Shown here piece after piece: positions 15,271 through 28,802 of a stretch of DNA of 64,000 nt. The stretch's first letter is position 1. Every line of letters starts with the position of its first letter. Position numbers and translations under genes: made by a program. The stretch comes from Limanda limanda (taxonomy: Eukaryota > Chordata > Actinopteri > Pleuronectiformes > Pleuronectidae). The DNA is taken from assembly GCF_963576545.1 (NCBI RefSeq), contig NC_083645.1, positions 930,001-994,000 of the forward strand. Direction: 5' to 3'. The notes beneath the pieces are model-generated. The model saw only the letters and a program-made list of their open reading frames with translations. It was not told where the DNA came from and did no database searches.

Positions 15271-16578
15271 CCATGGAGGTGCCGGTGTTGGCTCCGGTGA
15301 CGTCCCGGTGTCGGCTCCGTGGAGGTGCCGGTGTTAGCTCCGTGGAGGTGCCGGTGTTGGCTCCGGTGACGTCCCGGTGTTGGCTCCGTGGAGGTGCCGG
15401 TGTTGGCTCCATGGAGGTGCCGGTGTTAGCTCCGGTGACGTCCCGGTGTTGGCTCCGTGGAGGTGCTAGTGTTAGCTCCGTGGAGGTGCCGGTGTTGGCT
15501 CCGGTGACGTCCCGGTGTTGGCTCCGTGGAGGTGCCGGTGTTGGCTCCGGTGACGTCCCGGTGTTGGCTCCGTGGAGGTGCCGGTGTTAGCTTCGTGGAG
15601 GTGCCGGTGTTGGCTCCGGTGACGTCCCGGTGTTGGCTCTGTGGAGGTGCCGGTGTTGGCTCCATGGAGGTGCCAGTGTTAGCTCCGTGGAGGTGCCGGT
15701 GTTAGCTCCGGTGACATCCCGGTGTTGGCTCCGGTGACGTCCCGGTGTTGGCTCCGTGGAGGTGCCGGTGTTGGCTCCGGTGACGTCCCGGTGTTGGCTC
15801 CGTGGAGATTCTGGTGTTGGCTCCGGTGACGTCCCGGTGTTGGCTCCGTGGAGGTGCCGGTGTTGGCTCCAGTGACGTCCCGGTGTTGGCTCCGTGGAGG
15901 TGCCGGTGTTGGCTCCGGTGACGTCCCGGTGTTGGCTCCGTGGAGGTGCCGGTGTTGGCTCCGGTGACGTCCCGGTGTTGGCTCTGGTGACGTCCCGGTG
16001 TTGGCTCCGTGGAGGTTCCGGTGTTGGCTTCGTGTAGGTGCCGGTGTTGGCTCCGGTGACGTCCCGGTGTTGGCTCCGTGGAGGTTCCGGTGTTGGCTCC
16101 GTGGAGGTGCCGGTGTTGGCTCCGGTGACTTCCCGGTGTTGGCTCTGTGGAGGTGCCGGTGTTGGCTCCGGTGACTTCCCGGTGTCGGCTCCGTGGAGGT
16201 GCCGGTGTTGGCTCTGTTGACGTCCCGGTGTTGGCTCCGTGGAGGTTCCGGTGTTGGCTCTGTGGAGGTGCCAGTGTTAGCTCCGGTGACATCCCGGTGT
16301 TGGCTCTGGTGACGTCCCGGTGTTGGCTCCGTGGAGGTTCCGGTGTTGGCTCCGTGGAGGTGCCGGTGTTAGCTCCATGGAGGTGCCGGTGTTGGCTCCG
16401 GTGACTTCCCGGTGTTGGCTCCGTGGAGGTGCCGGTGTTGGCTCAGGTGACTTCCCGGTGTTGGCTCCGTGGAGGTGCCGGTGTTAGCTCTGTTGACGTC
16501 CCGGTGTTGGCTCCGTGGAGGTTCCGGTGTTGGCTCTGTGGAGGTGCCAGTGTTAGCTCCGGGGTTGCCGGTGTTGGG
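15271..16578. repeat. GC-rich minisatellite of two interleaved 23-bp units
   Basis: About 57 units of 23 bp alternate irregularly between type A (GGTGTTGGCTCCGTGGAGG plus TGCC) and type B (GGTGTTGGCTCCGGTGACG plus TCCC). Single-base variants such as GTTAGC and GACTTCCC are scattered through the array. The unit length is not a multiple of three; the long open frames here (for example 15702-16292 on the minus strand) come from a repeat lacking stop codons and are not a gene. Every B unit contains TGACGT or a near variant. Confidence 0.95.
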
Positions 16579-16630
16579 GACCGTGTCTCTGCAGCTGTGG
16601 CCACTTAGATGATTTACGTGTATCTGCAGT

Positions 16631-16720
16631 GAGCTAACGCTAGCTTGCTGCTAGTTTGTGTTTAAAGTTGCAGCACTTTCTGGAATGGTTGCTTGTGAAC
16701 GGATTTACAGCAGTATTGCA
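16631..16720 (+). repeat. 90-bp direct repeat, right copy flanking the minisatellite
   Basis: Second copy of the 90-bp repeat at 15162-15251. Farther out, related words (for example 'agcaggtatacatagaaaaca' at about 16840 against 'agcatgtataaatagaaaaca' at about 15129) suggest a larger ancestral duplication in altered order. Confidence 0.88.
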
Positions 16721-17261
16721 TGTGGCCACCCACCCAGGAAGCATCGGACTCGGAGGTGGGGGGAGAGATCCCATTTCGGGTCCGGAGTGGAGGAACAATG
16801 CTCTCGGAGTCTAGCTTGTGTGTGGCGCCCCGGGCATGCAGCAGGTATACATAGAAAACAATGCACTCGGAGGCTAAGCCGACTCGTAGCTTCTTTGTGT
16901 GTCTGTCTTTGTTAGAAAATAGCACCGGAACGTGTTCCAGGACCCCCCCCCACGGTCTCCGGTTGCATTGTACCCGTGCTTGGGCGCTCGCTCAGCGGCA
17001 GCCTCTCCTGTGATGCCCGGGTGGCGAAGCGGAGGAGGAGGAGGGGGGAGAGAGCTGCGCCTTAAACTTTTGTGGCTCGTACAGATTTGCTCCATGCAGC
17101 CCGAGCTGCACGAACCGGTGCCGGTCACCAGCAGCTTGTTGCCGCCTCCGTCGCTCGCTTTAAAATAGACTCATACCCGGGGTTTTAAGTGCATTTCTCT
17201 GCAAAAGTTGCAGCAGTGTTAGCCTCCAAAGCTAGCCCCCACATCCCTTTGTCTGTGTGTG

Positions 17262-17293
<32 letters not shown>

Positions 17294-17778
17294 CGCGCGC
17301 TCGGAATATATGCCCTGTATGAATAAATATACACATAAAATGATATACTGTATACACACATATCTAATGCATGTATTTAAATAAATAAATAAATGAATAT
17401 CAGAAGGTGTAGTAGTCTGAAAATTGTAGCTTCAATGAAGAAACACAACAAACGGATACAGAAATATATGTGTAGGACAGTGACTTAAAATGATTTTAAC
17501 AACCTTAAATATGCTAAGGGGAGATTTAAGACGTGAAAGTGGATGTGTGTGTGAGTGACAGGGGGGGTGGTGAGAGGGGGGGCGGGGCAGTGTAGGGGGG
17601 CGGGGCAGGGCACTCAAAACAGGTCAATCTGAGGAGGGCTGTTTTAGACAGGGTAAAAAGGGTGCTGTTTTAAATGATCCTTTTGGCATTTTGACCAAAA
17701 AATGTTACAGACATTTCATTAAGACCCCAAGGAGCCATATCAACTTGTGGTAAAATGGGCATAATATGTCTCCTTTAA

Positions 17779-19169
17779 AGTCCCCACAGCTAGTTTTAGC
17801 AGAGAGAGCCCAGAGCCCTGGCTGATACTTCATTTCCACATTGACTGTGCAGCCAGTAGATTTCTAAGCTAAAATTGTTTTTTGTCAATTTACCTGCCTG
17901 CAGCCCCCCTAGCTTCTTTTGAGTGTGCCCCATTGAATCCCTTCCCAAACCTAAACGACCGGAGTTGTCCTCCATAACCAATGGACATCATAACCTCCTG
18001 TGGATGTGGTTTGTAAAGATGGAACCCTTTGTTACATCCTTGACACAGAATGTGTGATGTGACTTATACATATTTTGATACCTTTAAAAACAGAACATAC
18101 AACAAGAACTGTAATACATTTGATTAGGATGTTTTATCTTTGTTTCAAATATGGAATACCCTCCATATCCATAAAATGAATCAAACTGAATAGACAAATG
18201 AAAGACTGTCTTACCGATGGGAACTTCAGTTCTTGATCATAAAAGCACTAGTGTTTCTTAGCTTGGATTAATGTGTGAGAGGCCTCAAACACATATCCTT
18301 CATTCAACTCCATACAGAATGTTATTTTGCCTATTAGCTATGTTTAAGAAATGTTAAACTAGATGCCCTATCAAGTCAATACACGTTTTAAGACCAGTCT
18401 AACTCCTGATACCATCCTGCTGTCTCCCTGCATAGTCACTGCTGTAAGAAGGGAGATTAAGTCTCAGGTAAAAAAGGTCAGATTTTTGTCTTTATTCAAT
18501 ATACTGTTCTGGTCCATCACCTTATTTATTTTTCTTATATCAGGCTTTTTATCAGGTGTTTAAGATGAGTGTTCTGGGAGAAAGCCAAAAATAACCCTGG
18601 GGAAAATGGCCCTTCTATAAAAAAGTGCTTTTGATTTGTGAAATTATTTTTTTATAACATGACTTTACGATTTTCCCAAGAAAAAATTGTTTAATCAGTC
18701 TCATAATGTGTCCTTATTTCTGCCGTGTGTGTGACATCCCTTAGAGGAGAGTTGTTCACATTCACAGTTACTGATAGGACTGCTCTGCACAATCAGAGTG
18801 ACTATTACTCATTCTTAAAATAAGTGCTTTGTCCCTTTAGAGCTCTCTGGACTGAACTAATAGTCGCTATCAGTGACAGAATGTGTCAAACAATTGCTGC
18901 TATTAATGATGAGCTATATGCTCAGCCCCTCTAGACTTCATAGTGAATATTCAGACTGGAAACAATACAAATACACATTGACCTCACTGACCTCACACAC
19001 AAGCCCTGGCATGCACATACACGCTCTAACACATGCATACACACACGCGAGGGGAAACTTATTAGGTTATTATCTTTCCGCCCCATAAAATAGGAATAAC
19101 TTAAAGTGCTGCTGCAATTAATAAGCCAACAATAAATCTGAATATTACCCATGAATATTATTCTATATT
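17779..19169. other. No gene seen
   Basis: No gene recognised. The stretch 18750-18960 is non-repetitive and could be a conserved non-coding segment, but no test is possible here. Open frames at 18363-18563 and 18873-19088 have no features. Confidence 0.45.
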
Positions 19170-19506
<337 letters not shown>

Positions 19507-22500
19507 GAGAGTACGTCCCATCAGAGTGTGTTCTGCATGGTAGCTTTATGCATCAACACACTGATGCATTCCCCATCTCCATGTTGAGGGGCCGTTCCCA
19601 GTCATATGTGCTGGATGCACTGGTTAAATCAATGCTCTACCCAGTAACCTCCAACACTGAAACACACATACGCACGCACACGTGCATGCACGTACACACA
19701 CACGTCTGTCATCTACAATGACCTTTCTGCCTATCAACAGAGCAACATACACTGTGCAGAGTAAGTGCAGATACCCTTCATAATGTTAATGCACGATATG
19801 AAAAGAACTAACAAACAAACCTTGGGCTTTTTTTGAAATTTAGCTTTGTGTGTTAGCATGGACCATCTGCCTGCTGTTCTCACAGAGCCATGATTGAACT
19901 AAATGCCACAATACATGACTGTCTACTGTTGACAGGTCTGGAACTAAATGAAAGCTGTCTTCAACTGAACTGTTTCCTCTGTTTTACTGTGTCTTTTGGA
20001 GATGCACAGCGAATCTCGTTGTGCAATGTACAGTGACAAAAGAGGCATTCTATTCTTATCCGGTCCCAGACCTATGATCAATAAATCATTTGGAATTGAC
20101 ACATTTTTACAGAGTGTTTTAAATGACACAACTTTTGTAGCCTTCACAGTACTGGTTTAGCAGCCCAGGAACCTCACCAAATCATTTCATATATTCTACA
20201 TCAATCATTGTAAATCAAATCTATGAAAAGCCCTGGCACAATAAGCTTGAGCTCAATTCTCTTACTGACAAGAAAAATGTGGGTGGGATGTAAAAAGGAA
20301 AGACAGGAAGAGCATGGTGTTAAAGCTGCGCAGTTTTTAAGATGTGTTGAAATTTTTCAAAAAATGTAGACTTTTAAGTAAAAATTTGTGAACAAAAAAG
20401 AAAAATAGAAACTTAATTTATATGTATATGTATTTTTATATTTATATAAATTATATATATACATAAATATTATATTTTCATTTTCTAAAATTAAGAATTT
20501 TTTTAAGCTGCCAATTTGAAAAAAGCTTTCAGTTATGTCATTTTTTTATATTGACATGATAACTTATTTTATAGGAGCACTTATATATATATTTATTTTC
20601 CAAACAAATATTGTAAAAATACTATTGCATTATACTTTCTTTGATTTGACAGTCAGTTGTTCAGTACACACAGATGTTGGCAATGCCAATATTATAATAT
20701 TAGACAGACTCATAGGGCCAGTTAGACATACACTTTGCTTGAACCCATTTCCTCCATATCTGGACCTCTGGTCAGAAGTGAGAGTGGCCACACATTGAAA
20801 GAAGAAGGAAAGAATGAAGAAAGAACTAATGCATCACTCTCTCTCGCTCACTCTATGTCTAAGAAACATTTCATTGAGAACTTGGCTTTAGAAACTTGAT
20901 GCTGTAAAGATCTAATGAAGCCACTTGGCTGGAATCAAGAGGCTAGTTGCCCTCAATTAAACTTTTCATAGATAACCATGACCTGTGTGACCAAGAATCT
21001 TTACTGACTATCTGTGATCTGTGTCTCCCTCTCTCTGATATATGCCCTACAGCTCCAACACCACCATTCTCCTACAGCCTCACTTCAATTCCCTCTGAAC
21101 AGATATAATCAGAGGAGAGGAGCAAGCTTTGCATCATAGCCACTCAGCAGGGTGACAGATGTAGAAGGACAATAAAACAGTTTGTAATGGAGGTAATATG
21201 ATTTAAAATACTATCTATTAGCCTGGATAGGCCTGTCAGGTGTGTGTACTGTATGTGTGTATAGGAGATAAAACAATGAAGATGGCAGAGAGAATATAGG
21301 GTTGAACATCTAAATCAAAGAGCACACAGGAGGACGCTCACCCACCCACCCACCCACACACACATACGCACACACACACATGCACAGTACAATTGATCCC
21401 ATTACACAACACAGGTCTGAGCCTTGAACCAGTTTTGTGAATACAGATACACAACCAAACACATTCATACAAATACATTGTATACAATGCCAACAAAGAG
21501 GCACATCTATATGTCACATGAAGACTCCTGATAAAAGAGAAAAAAGTGATCTGTGAGAGACCTGAAATACATCTCACTGTTAATTATGTTACAGTGGGAA
21601 TATGTACTGCACAGTTTAAATATACTGACCATCTTTCAGCTTGAATAATACACACGCTCATATGCAGCATAGACAAATTTACCCACTCTTATTTATAACT
21701 GCAATGCATTACATTGATCTGGTGCTGGAGCTGTACCTCATATCACTTAAGTTTTAGTCCATTCTGGAAGATTGCTGACATTTGACATTACATTTTCTGT
21801 CTCATGATGATATCGATTAGTTTTTCCATTGTCAGTAAGTCACACAAGAAGACCGCAAACGACAATGAATGTCTCCTACTACCAGTGCTGCGTATCAGTA
21901 CCAAAATATTAGAAGAACGAACAAACTAGTGGCTAGCTGTTTTATGGTTAACTGAGCACTTTCATGATCCACATTCTGGATAAATTGCTGTGATTTTCAA
22001 ATTACCATTAAGACATACTTGGATACATACATACATTTTTAGCTCAACCTCCACTTGGACAATAAGAAACAGAAAATTATTTCATTCTGTAGCCTCTAGG
22101 GCTGCATTAAGCTTGAAAAACTGTAATTATGCTGAAGCATCTTCCTAATTCATAGGGACAGATGTCCTTTTCATGGGTTGGACAATTTTTGTCTAGTACA
22201 ACCATTCGCATTCTCAGCACAGATAAGATAGAAAATGGTGTTCAGCTAAGGGAACCTACTGGTGAGTAAAAGGGGGAAAATACAGCCATAAGCATCAGCA
22301 ACTCAGATAGCTTTTAGATGGAGTAAAAACCTCTAGGCAGGCAGAGAGGATAGAAGACATATCAACATGGACAGAGAAAATAAAGGAGCTGTGGAAAAAC
22401 AGAGCAATGTTTGCAGAATCCAATTGAGCTGACACTTTTTCAGCCACATACCATTTTCTGTTGTTTACGGCTCTATGAGGGGCTGACCCCAGTGTGCCTG

Positions 22501-22515
22501 TGTTTTCATGAGTGT
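19507..22515. other. No gene seen
   Basis: AT-rich sequence with minor CA-rich patches (19665-19705 and a CCCA/CA tract at about 21340-21380). The very AT-rich block 20400-20640 contains only chance frames. Confidence 0.5.
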
Positions 22516-22523
22516 GTGGGTGT

Positions 22524-22604
<81 letters not shown>
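22516..22604. repeat. (GT)n microsatellite
   Basis: Near-perfect GT dinucleotide repeat with one TT interruption at about 22563. Confidence 0.97.
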
Positions 22605-22605
<1 letters not shown>

Positions 22606-25149
22606 TTGAGGTTGATAGATGCTGACAGCTGCGGAGAATCACTTTCCTGTTGGTAAAATACCATATTGACCCTGTTGCCCCATTGTAGGCAGAGGTTAAC
22701 CTTGCTGAGGCCCAGCAGGCAGAGTGGGGATGACATCAAGCTGAGGGCTGTGCTTGAACCCACAACATTAAACTGACCCATAGAGCACCCTGGACACACA
22801 CCAACACACATCTCCCATCAAAAAAATCTCCTATAGGGCTCATACAATATTTGGGGCCAATATAGAGGACTTTCCGGTGACACAGCCTTTGGCAGCCATG
22901 TTGGAGGTCTACATTTCAGGGCGGCCAATAACAGGGTAGATAAAGAGTATTTAGTCTGTGAACAAATGTGAATTAATTCAATTCATTCATTCATTTGTAA
23001 AGTGCCAAGTAAATATTATCTCAAAGCACAAAACAGTATAGATTGACTTGGTTTACTTTGTTCAGCAGCTGCTGTCTGACTGTCTGGTGTTAAGCAGACA
23101 GTGGCTTTTTTGTCTTTAATTAAGAAATTGTAATTAGTGGATTGATTAATTAGTTAGATTGTGGAGATTGTTCAAGTGGGACTAACTAAAATTTTAGGTT
23201 TTAAATGTCTGTAGCGAAGTATAATGCTCTGTCAATCCGTTTTGAGTTTGGTTCATGAGCATAAAACACATTAAAATAAAGCAGAAGCATGAATGATACT
23301 TTGGGACACATTTACTGACTGGAGCATTTGGCCACAGACCACGGTTCAAATACATATGACTTTCTAATCAGAGTAGCACTTTATATTAAATAAAATTGTA
23401 TACATACAGTATTTAAACAATGAGGTTAAAGTCATTATTTCATACATTATGAGATGGAGTATTTACTGTAGCCACAACACAGAGTTAGGGTTATATCAAC
23501 CAGATTTATTTAGGACTGTGGTTCTTATTTTTACAATTATGTTTAGTCAATATATTTGTGGCACATTGAAATAACAGCTGAAGATACTGAATTTTACACA
23601 CAATGTTTTTTATGAGCTTAATACTGGAGGTCCTGATTCAAAGGTTCAACTGGATAAAGGTTAAACTGATTCCTGAAAATATGTCTCACACTATTTTTAT
23701 ATCTATATTAGTTGTTAGAACGACAGAAACACTCCTCTGGCAACCTGGAGCTGAAGTGACAATGACATAACTTCCTCCACTCTCTGTTCCACTAACCTCC
23801 ATAACTCAATGGAATCTGTCATTTAGTTTCCTTTCATGAGTTGTTCTGAGAAATCTGAGGAATCAAAATGTTGATTTTGACTAAATTTAGTAAAGTACAG
23901 ACAGTTTATAATGTTCTGTCTTCAAGTTACTCACAGAATTCAAACTTATTCATGATGTGAGCTCCCATCAGTAGCACTATCATTTTAAACATGACAGAGA
24001 TAAAATATTAATAGCGTTACAAGGTTGCTAGTTCAGTTTCCATACTGGTTGATGAAATTCTCTCCATCTATGTTTGCTTCTGAGGGGGCACTGAGCAAGA
24101 CACTGGACTGCTCCCTGGTGTCATGCATGTATGTAACCCTGCATACCCCAGGTGGAGCTGGTTTAAAAACACATCAAGGTGTCACCTGGTGTGGCCCTTG
24201 AGTGAAACAGCCAGCCCCCGTGACAGGCGGCTGTGGGGCCACTTTAACTCATGTAACTGCTAGGTTGTGTTTGACCACTCTGACTTAATAACAAGGTTGG
24301 TCAGCCAGCAGGACCCTGCTCTCCCCTCTGTTTCTATCTCGCAGAGCCCAGTCATTGAAACTGCTGCTTGAACGGTGCTCATGCATGTGTGTGTGTGTGC
24401 GTGTAAATATAACTCATGCTGTGGAGCCAAAAAGCAAGTCCCCATAAAGTAAAGCAGTACACTTTAAAGCAAAGACATGTTTAAAGGTAAGATGTATGGT
24501 TGGGGTTTGAGAAGTAGTTGTTATGTATATAGCTAGCCCTTTATTATATAGTGTTGCAATATGGCAACAATAACTTATTTTTAATTTTACTGAGGGCAGA
24601 AATAAAGAATCCACTTTTCGCTAATTAATAAAAAAAATAGGTCATTAATTTGAATAAGACAAAAACACATCTCAGCACATGATTCCATATGGACATGCGA
24701 AACTGGAGATGTCTGAGGGCTCCCTTAATTGACACAATTTTCAAAACTAGGCAAAATTCTTTCAGATGATGATCTAATTTATAATCCTCTGTCCTTAACA
24801 CTCAACCAGAGTAAGGAAAAACTAAAAAAAAAAATGTTAGCAGGGTAAGAGAGAGAGACAGCCACATGTGAGGGTTTTGTTGACTGTACCAATGTCTAGA
24901 TGATAAATTACTCCACTCAAAATCTTGTTTTGGTGGTAAATGTTGTCCATATCAAATACCTAGTTATTTAGCATTCATGTTCCATGGAAAACATTTTCAG
25001 GTCAAACCACCATCTTTTATACTTTCATAGCCATGGAGTCTGCATAGACAATGTGAATGTTAAATGTACCAAATTGACTCTTTGATCAGATTACTACATA
25101 CATATCCTTACTAACTGGCAGCACTTTCTCTATCACAAATCTATTAAAC
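22605..25149. other. No gene seen; possible degraded SINE near 24.1 kb
   Basis: AT-rich sequence. At about 24090-24130 the words 'gggggcactgagcaagacac' and 'ggactgctccctggtgt' resemble the body of fish tRNA-derived SINEs, but the tRNA-like head is not clear. Confidence 0.4.
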
Positions 25150-25290
25150 TCTGCCAGCACAGCAGTTGGGGGCAATTTGGGGTTCAGTATCTTGCCCAGG
25201 GACACTTTGGCAAGTGTAATGGGGATTGAATTGCCCAGCTACTGGTTAGTCAACAACCTGACCTATTTCCTGAGCCACAGTCATGGAGAT
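25150..25290 (-). mobile_element. tRNA-derived SINE, minus strand
   Basis: Read on the minus strand it begins 'tgactgtggctcagga' (box A-like), carries a degenerate box B near 'ggcaattcaatcccc', and continues 'gtccctgggcaagatactga' and 'accccaaattgccccc'. This order matches the SINEs at 37657, 55796 and 62268. Confidence 0.65.
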
Positions 25291-26034
25291 AGCTGACAGA
25301 AAATTCCACAAGTACTCTTCAACACAGGGTAATTGTGATAAAACTCTGTAGTGAACTCCTTTAAATTTTACAAGACATGTCTTGCTCTCTGCTGCTGGCA
25401 AACCCTTTCACATGTCGTCTCCAATAGTCCCAGGCGACTCAACATCCAAGTCCACTGTAATAATGCTTGTCACACTAAAGCCATAAACAAATAAACAAAT
25501 CCCCCTAATATATAATTTTTTCACCAGAGAACACTTTCAAGATTATTTTCCCACTTTAAAATGTCACATGTACACATATTACAGCCAATGGCATACTGCA
25601 CATTTAATGGTAAATAATTAAATGTTTGTTTATCCTTAAAAGTAATATCTGTCAATATTTAGTATTATATGTATTTTTACCATTGCCAGCAGCATGGGGA
25701 TATTCATGTCAACCTGTTGGTCAACTTTGCTTTAGACTAAAATATTTCACTACTATAGATTTATTCAAGACAATGTAGTATTAATATAATGTCCTCAGAG
25801 GATGAGCCCTGATGACATTTGTGATCCTCTGACTTTTAATGGAAATTTGTAATTTTTAATAAAATATTTCAGTAACTATGGATTGGAATAACAGTTTATA
25901 CCCCCATGTGATACATTATAATGCCTTTATTAATATCTAAACTTTTCCATTTTAATTTCAATTCTCCAATTTGACAAAAATCTGAAGAAGTAATAAAATC
26001 CAATTAAAATTTAGACTTTGTTCTTTTATAATGT

Positions 26035-26325
26035 TCTTTATTCATAGCATTGAACAATTTACACCCCACACAAAATAAAATCCCACTTCCTCTCCCCTCT
26101 CAAACATGTCCACAACCTCTTTAAAACAATTCCACCTGACATTGGGCCTGAGGGCAGGGTACACCCTGGAAAGAAAACATATAAAGAGAAACAACCATTC
26201 ACACTGACATTCACACTTACGAACAATTTAGAGTCTCCAATTAACCTCAACCCCATCTGAACTGTGGGAGGAAACTGGAGTGTTTGCAGAAAACCCACTC
26301 AGGCACAGAGAGAACATGCGATATA
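26035..26325. repeat. Teleost interspersed repeat
   Basis: The ordered words 'gggtacaccctgga', 'caaccattcacactgacatt', 'caatttagagtctccaatta', 'ctgtgggaggaaactggagt' and 'gagagaacatgc' are a widespread fish LINE-associated repeat motif series. Family not resolved. Confidence 0.55.
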
Positions 26326-27190
26326 AAAATATATTAGGTATAGGAAGTACAGCCAAGCATTGTCCAAAAGAATGACACAATTCCTTACAATGAGCCACAA
26401 AACGATGTTGAGTGATTTCACAAAAAGCAGAGCGGATTTTTCAAAGGGGATTTTTAAACACTAACAGGCCAGAAGGGGAGGAGAATGCCACCAAATTGCA
26501 AGCTATGTCCACAGTCTACATCTTGTGAGTAAGATAGGATAACAATACCTCCTGTGCCATGAAGAAGGGGGTAAGCTCTGAGGCTCTCAGTGTGACATGA
26601 GAGGGGGCTGAGAGTAGGACAGAGTGAAATGAAAAAGTGTAAACATGACTCATGAGGTGATGATTACGACAGCAATAATAACCTATTATGTACAGAAGCA
26701 AATCTACTAATTTTGCAGAGGATGGCCTGTGATTGAGATATTAATAAACCACTTTATTATTTATGAGTCAATACATAGGAAGCATTATACAGCTATATCT
26801 AGGTAGAATTGTTTTTACTTTAATATTGTTAATTTATCAGGTAATATTTTTACTTAAGTATGTTTGAAATACTTAAATATATTATTAAAACAGTTTTACA
26901 CTGTGGTGTTGATACTTTTGTTTAATAACAGGATTTGAGTATATTTTTTTCCAAGATTGCGTCACTTGGTTAACAAACCTTTTAAATAGCTAAGATGAAA
27001 TGTATAAACAGTCAATATTCTATAATTCAAATGTATAAATAAGTCTCACAGATTAACAGTAATAAAGCAAATTCAGTTTAACTTTATGAAAAACATTGTC
27101 TATGAAATTGATGCATAATAATGGTTAATCTGGTTCATCATAGGTCACTTTTGCAGTTTCAGGGAGAAAGCAAACAGCCCAGCTGCAGAA

Positions 27191-27625
27191 ATGCCACATG
27201 TTGAGGAGGCAGGTTCCTCAGATGCCACAGAGCACTGTGTGAACAACAATGAGGGACAGAGTATGTCAGTCAGTCGGGCCGCAGGTGAAGAGATGGAGGA
27301 GGAGTCAGACTTAGAGAGTGTAGCATCGTTTGGGACCCAAGCTAGAGATATCTCGCTTTACACTCTGGAAGAAATTATTAGCTTTCTTGACAAAACTTAC
27401 GGGAGGACAGTTAAAGTACAGGATTATTTTGAGGACATTGAAAAATTTACTAGATCTGTGTTTTCGTATAAAAGACAGGTTGGGTTTGATCAGCTTGATG
27501 AAAAGAAACGTTTCCGTATTAAAAAACACATGACTACCTTAAAAAAAGAGGGTAAAGGAAAAACATTGAGAAGGAAAGGGAGAAGTTTAAGATGCAGCAC
27601 ATGGTGTTTTCTCCTTCTTCTGTGA
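27191..27625 (+). pseudogene. LINE ORF1 C-terminal remnant (copy A)
   Basis: Encodes 144 residues beginning MPHVEEAGSSDATEHC and containing ESDLESVASFGT, DISLYTLEEI and DEKKRFRIKKHMTTL. These correspond to the last part of ORF1 in copy B (about 29994-30370). The upstream RRM-like and zinc-knuckle region is missing. The final 20 or so residues differ because the frame runs into the intergenic spacer of the LINE. Confidence 0.8.
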
Positions 27626-27669
27626 TTTCTGTATTTTTCCTGTTTATTTTCTGCTCTGATTTTTCTATG

Positions 27670-28520
27670 ACACCTGGATTGCGGTTGTTTGAGGAACCGC
27701 TGTTTTTTAATGACTGTATGAGGTCTGTAGTACTGCAGTCTGGCAGCCTCAGAGCCAACCTCAGACGAGCTGACTGCACCCTGGGCCATCTGATAAAGAT
27801 GACAGCAACATCGTTAGACACCCTGAGAGAGAGTAGCTGCATCAAGTCTACCAGACGGATCAACAAAGTGTTGGAGGAGGTCTGTGCCGCTCTACCACAA
27901 ACCATGAGAGTTTGTGCAAGGAACAATGCTCTGTGTGACCAGTGGAGTAAAGACATGGAATACAGTCCCCCCCCCCTATTCATCAGCCCAGCTGTAGGGG
28001 AGTGGTCAGCTGTTGTCCTTCCCAACTCCTCTTCTGGAGAGCTTTCAGACTGTGAAAAAAAAGAGACTGTGTACCAGACCTGTGTAAAGGTTCGGATTTT
28101 TGCACTCTCTGCAAAGGATGAAAGTCGTTTCTACGAGAGGCAGCTGGCGGTCCTTGGACAAGGTGCCCATTCGAAAACGTACAGCAGACCTCCAGTGGAG
28201 GGTAGTGCACGGGCGATAGCTACAAACAAGATACATTATTTTCATTTGTTTTGTTCAGTTATGGTCCGGAATATTGTGTAAGAAAGAAAGCTATATACAA
28301 CCTGTTTAACTTTGTCTCTGGTTCTGCCAAGTTAGCCATTTGGCTGATACTTAGGAACAAGGCCCTAAATACTGGTAGTGTGCATCCGGCGGCAATGCTG
28401 GTGGGACATGCTGAAAGCCAGACTCAAAGTAAGACACGCTTACTACAAGATGATGGACAATGTGTTGACATTTACAACATGATGCTGTGGCTCTCTTGGG
28501 GAAGATCGGGAACTGAATAT
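27670..28520 (+). pseudogene. LINE ORF2 C-terminal remnant (copy A)
   Basis: Encodes the region matching copy B from 'LWLFEEPLFFNDFMRSETL' onward: LFEEPLFFNDCMRS, LGHLIKMTATSLDTLR, RINKVLEEVCAALPQTMRV and NNALCDQWS. A frameshift near 28000 and a deletion around 28130-28240 remove the C-terminal zinc-finger-like segment. The end resumes as matching SGSAKLAIWL sequence at about 28320. Non-functional. Confidence 0.8.
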
Positions 28521-28778
28521 TAGCCTTTTAATTTAGAAAACTACAGTTAGTACGGATGTGTGCATGGGTATATACATGCGTGTTTGTATATATATATATA
28601 TATATATACTGTATATATGTATATGTGTGTGTATGTATGTGTGTGTGTATATATTGAAAAGAAACTATGTATTATTTACCAACCTTGTTTGTTTTGTTTT
28701 TTTTTACATCTGATGGTTGATGCAAGAAGTTTATTTGTTCCTGGAACTGCAAAATAAATGGATTTTGAAAAACCAAAA

Positions 28779-28802
28779 ACCTCTCCTCTCCTCTCCTCTC
28801 TC
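28779..28802. repeat. (CCTCT)n microsatellite between two LINE copies
   Basis: Four and a half CCTCT units separate the 3' end of LINE copy A from the 5' end of copy B. A second CCTCT tract follows the 3' end of copy B at 35802-35816, so the pentanucleotide flanks copy B on both sides. Confidence 0.9.

Larger units (their letters stand above)
14468..17774. mobile_element. 3.3-kb TTAA-flanked non-autonomous DNA transposon
   Basis: The left end begins AGGGGACATATTATG and the right end finishes CATAATATGTCTCCT. These are inverted repeats matching at 14 of 15 positions, and each is flanked by TTAA (14464-14467 and 17775-17778). TTAA duplications are the hallmark of piggyBac and Kolobok transposons. 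The interior is unusually CpG-rich and holds a large minisatellite between two 90-bp direct repeats. I see no transposase, so it is non-autonomous; superfamily is inferred. Confidence 0.75.
27180..28778 (+). mobile_element. Tx1-like LINE, copy A (internally deleted)
   Basis: This 1.6-kb copy contains the C-terminal part of ORF1 fused, after a short spacer, to the C-terminal part of ORF2 and a 3' UTR with AATAAA. The endonuclease and reverse transcriptase regions are absent. It is closely related to copy B immediately downstream: blocks such as 'gaggaaccgctgtt' and 'accatgagagt' are shared across it. The 5' end is truncated in ORF1. Its tail ends AAAAACCAAAAA and runs into a (CCTCT)n tract that leads directly into copy B. 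Assignment to the Tx1/L1-like group rests on the ORF layout seen in copy B. Confidence 0.85.

Noticed and set aside
15702..16292. 196-codon minus-strand frame with repeated TEPTPGRHRSQHRHLHGANT-type units
   Set aside because: The minisatellite unit is 23 bp, not a multiple of three. It simply lacks stops in several frames, and variants occur at all codon positions, so it is not a repeat protein.
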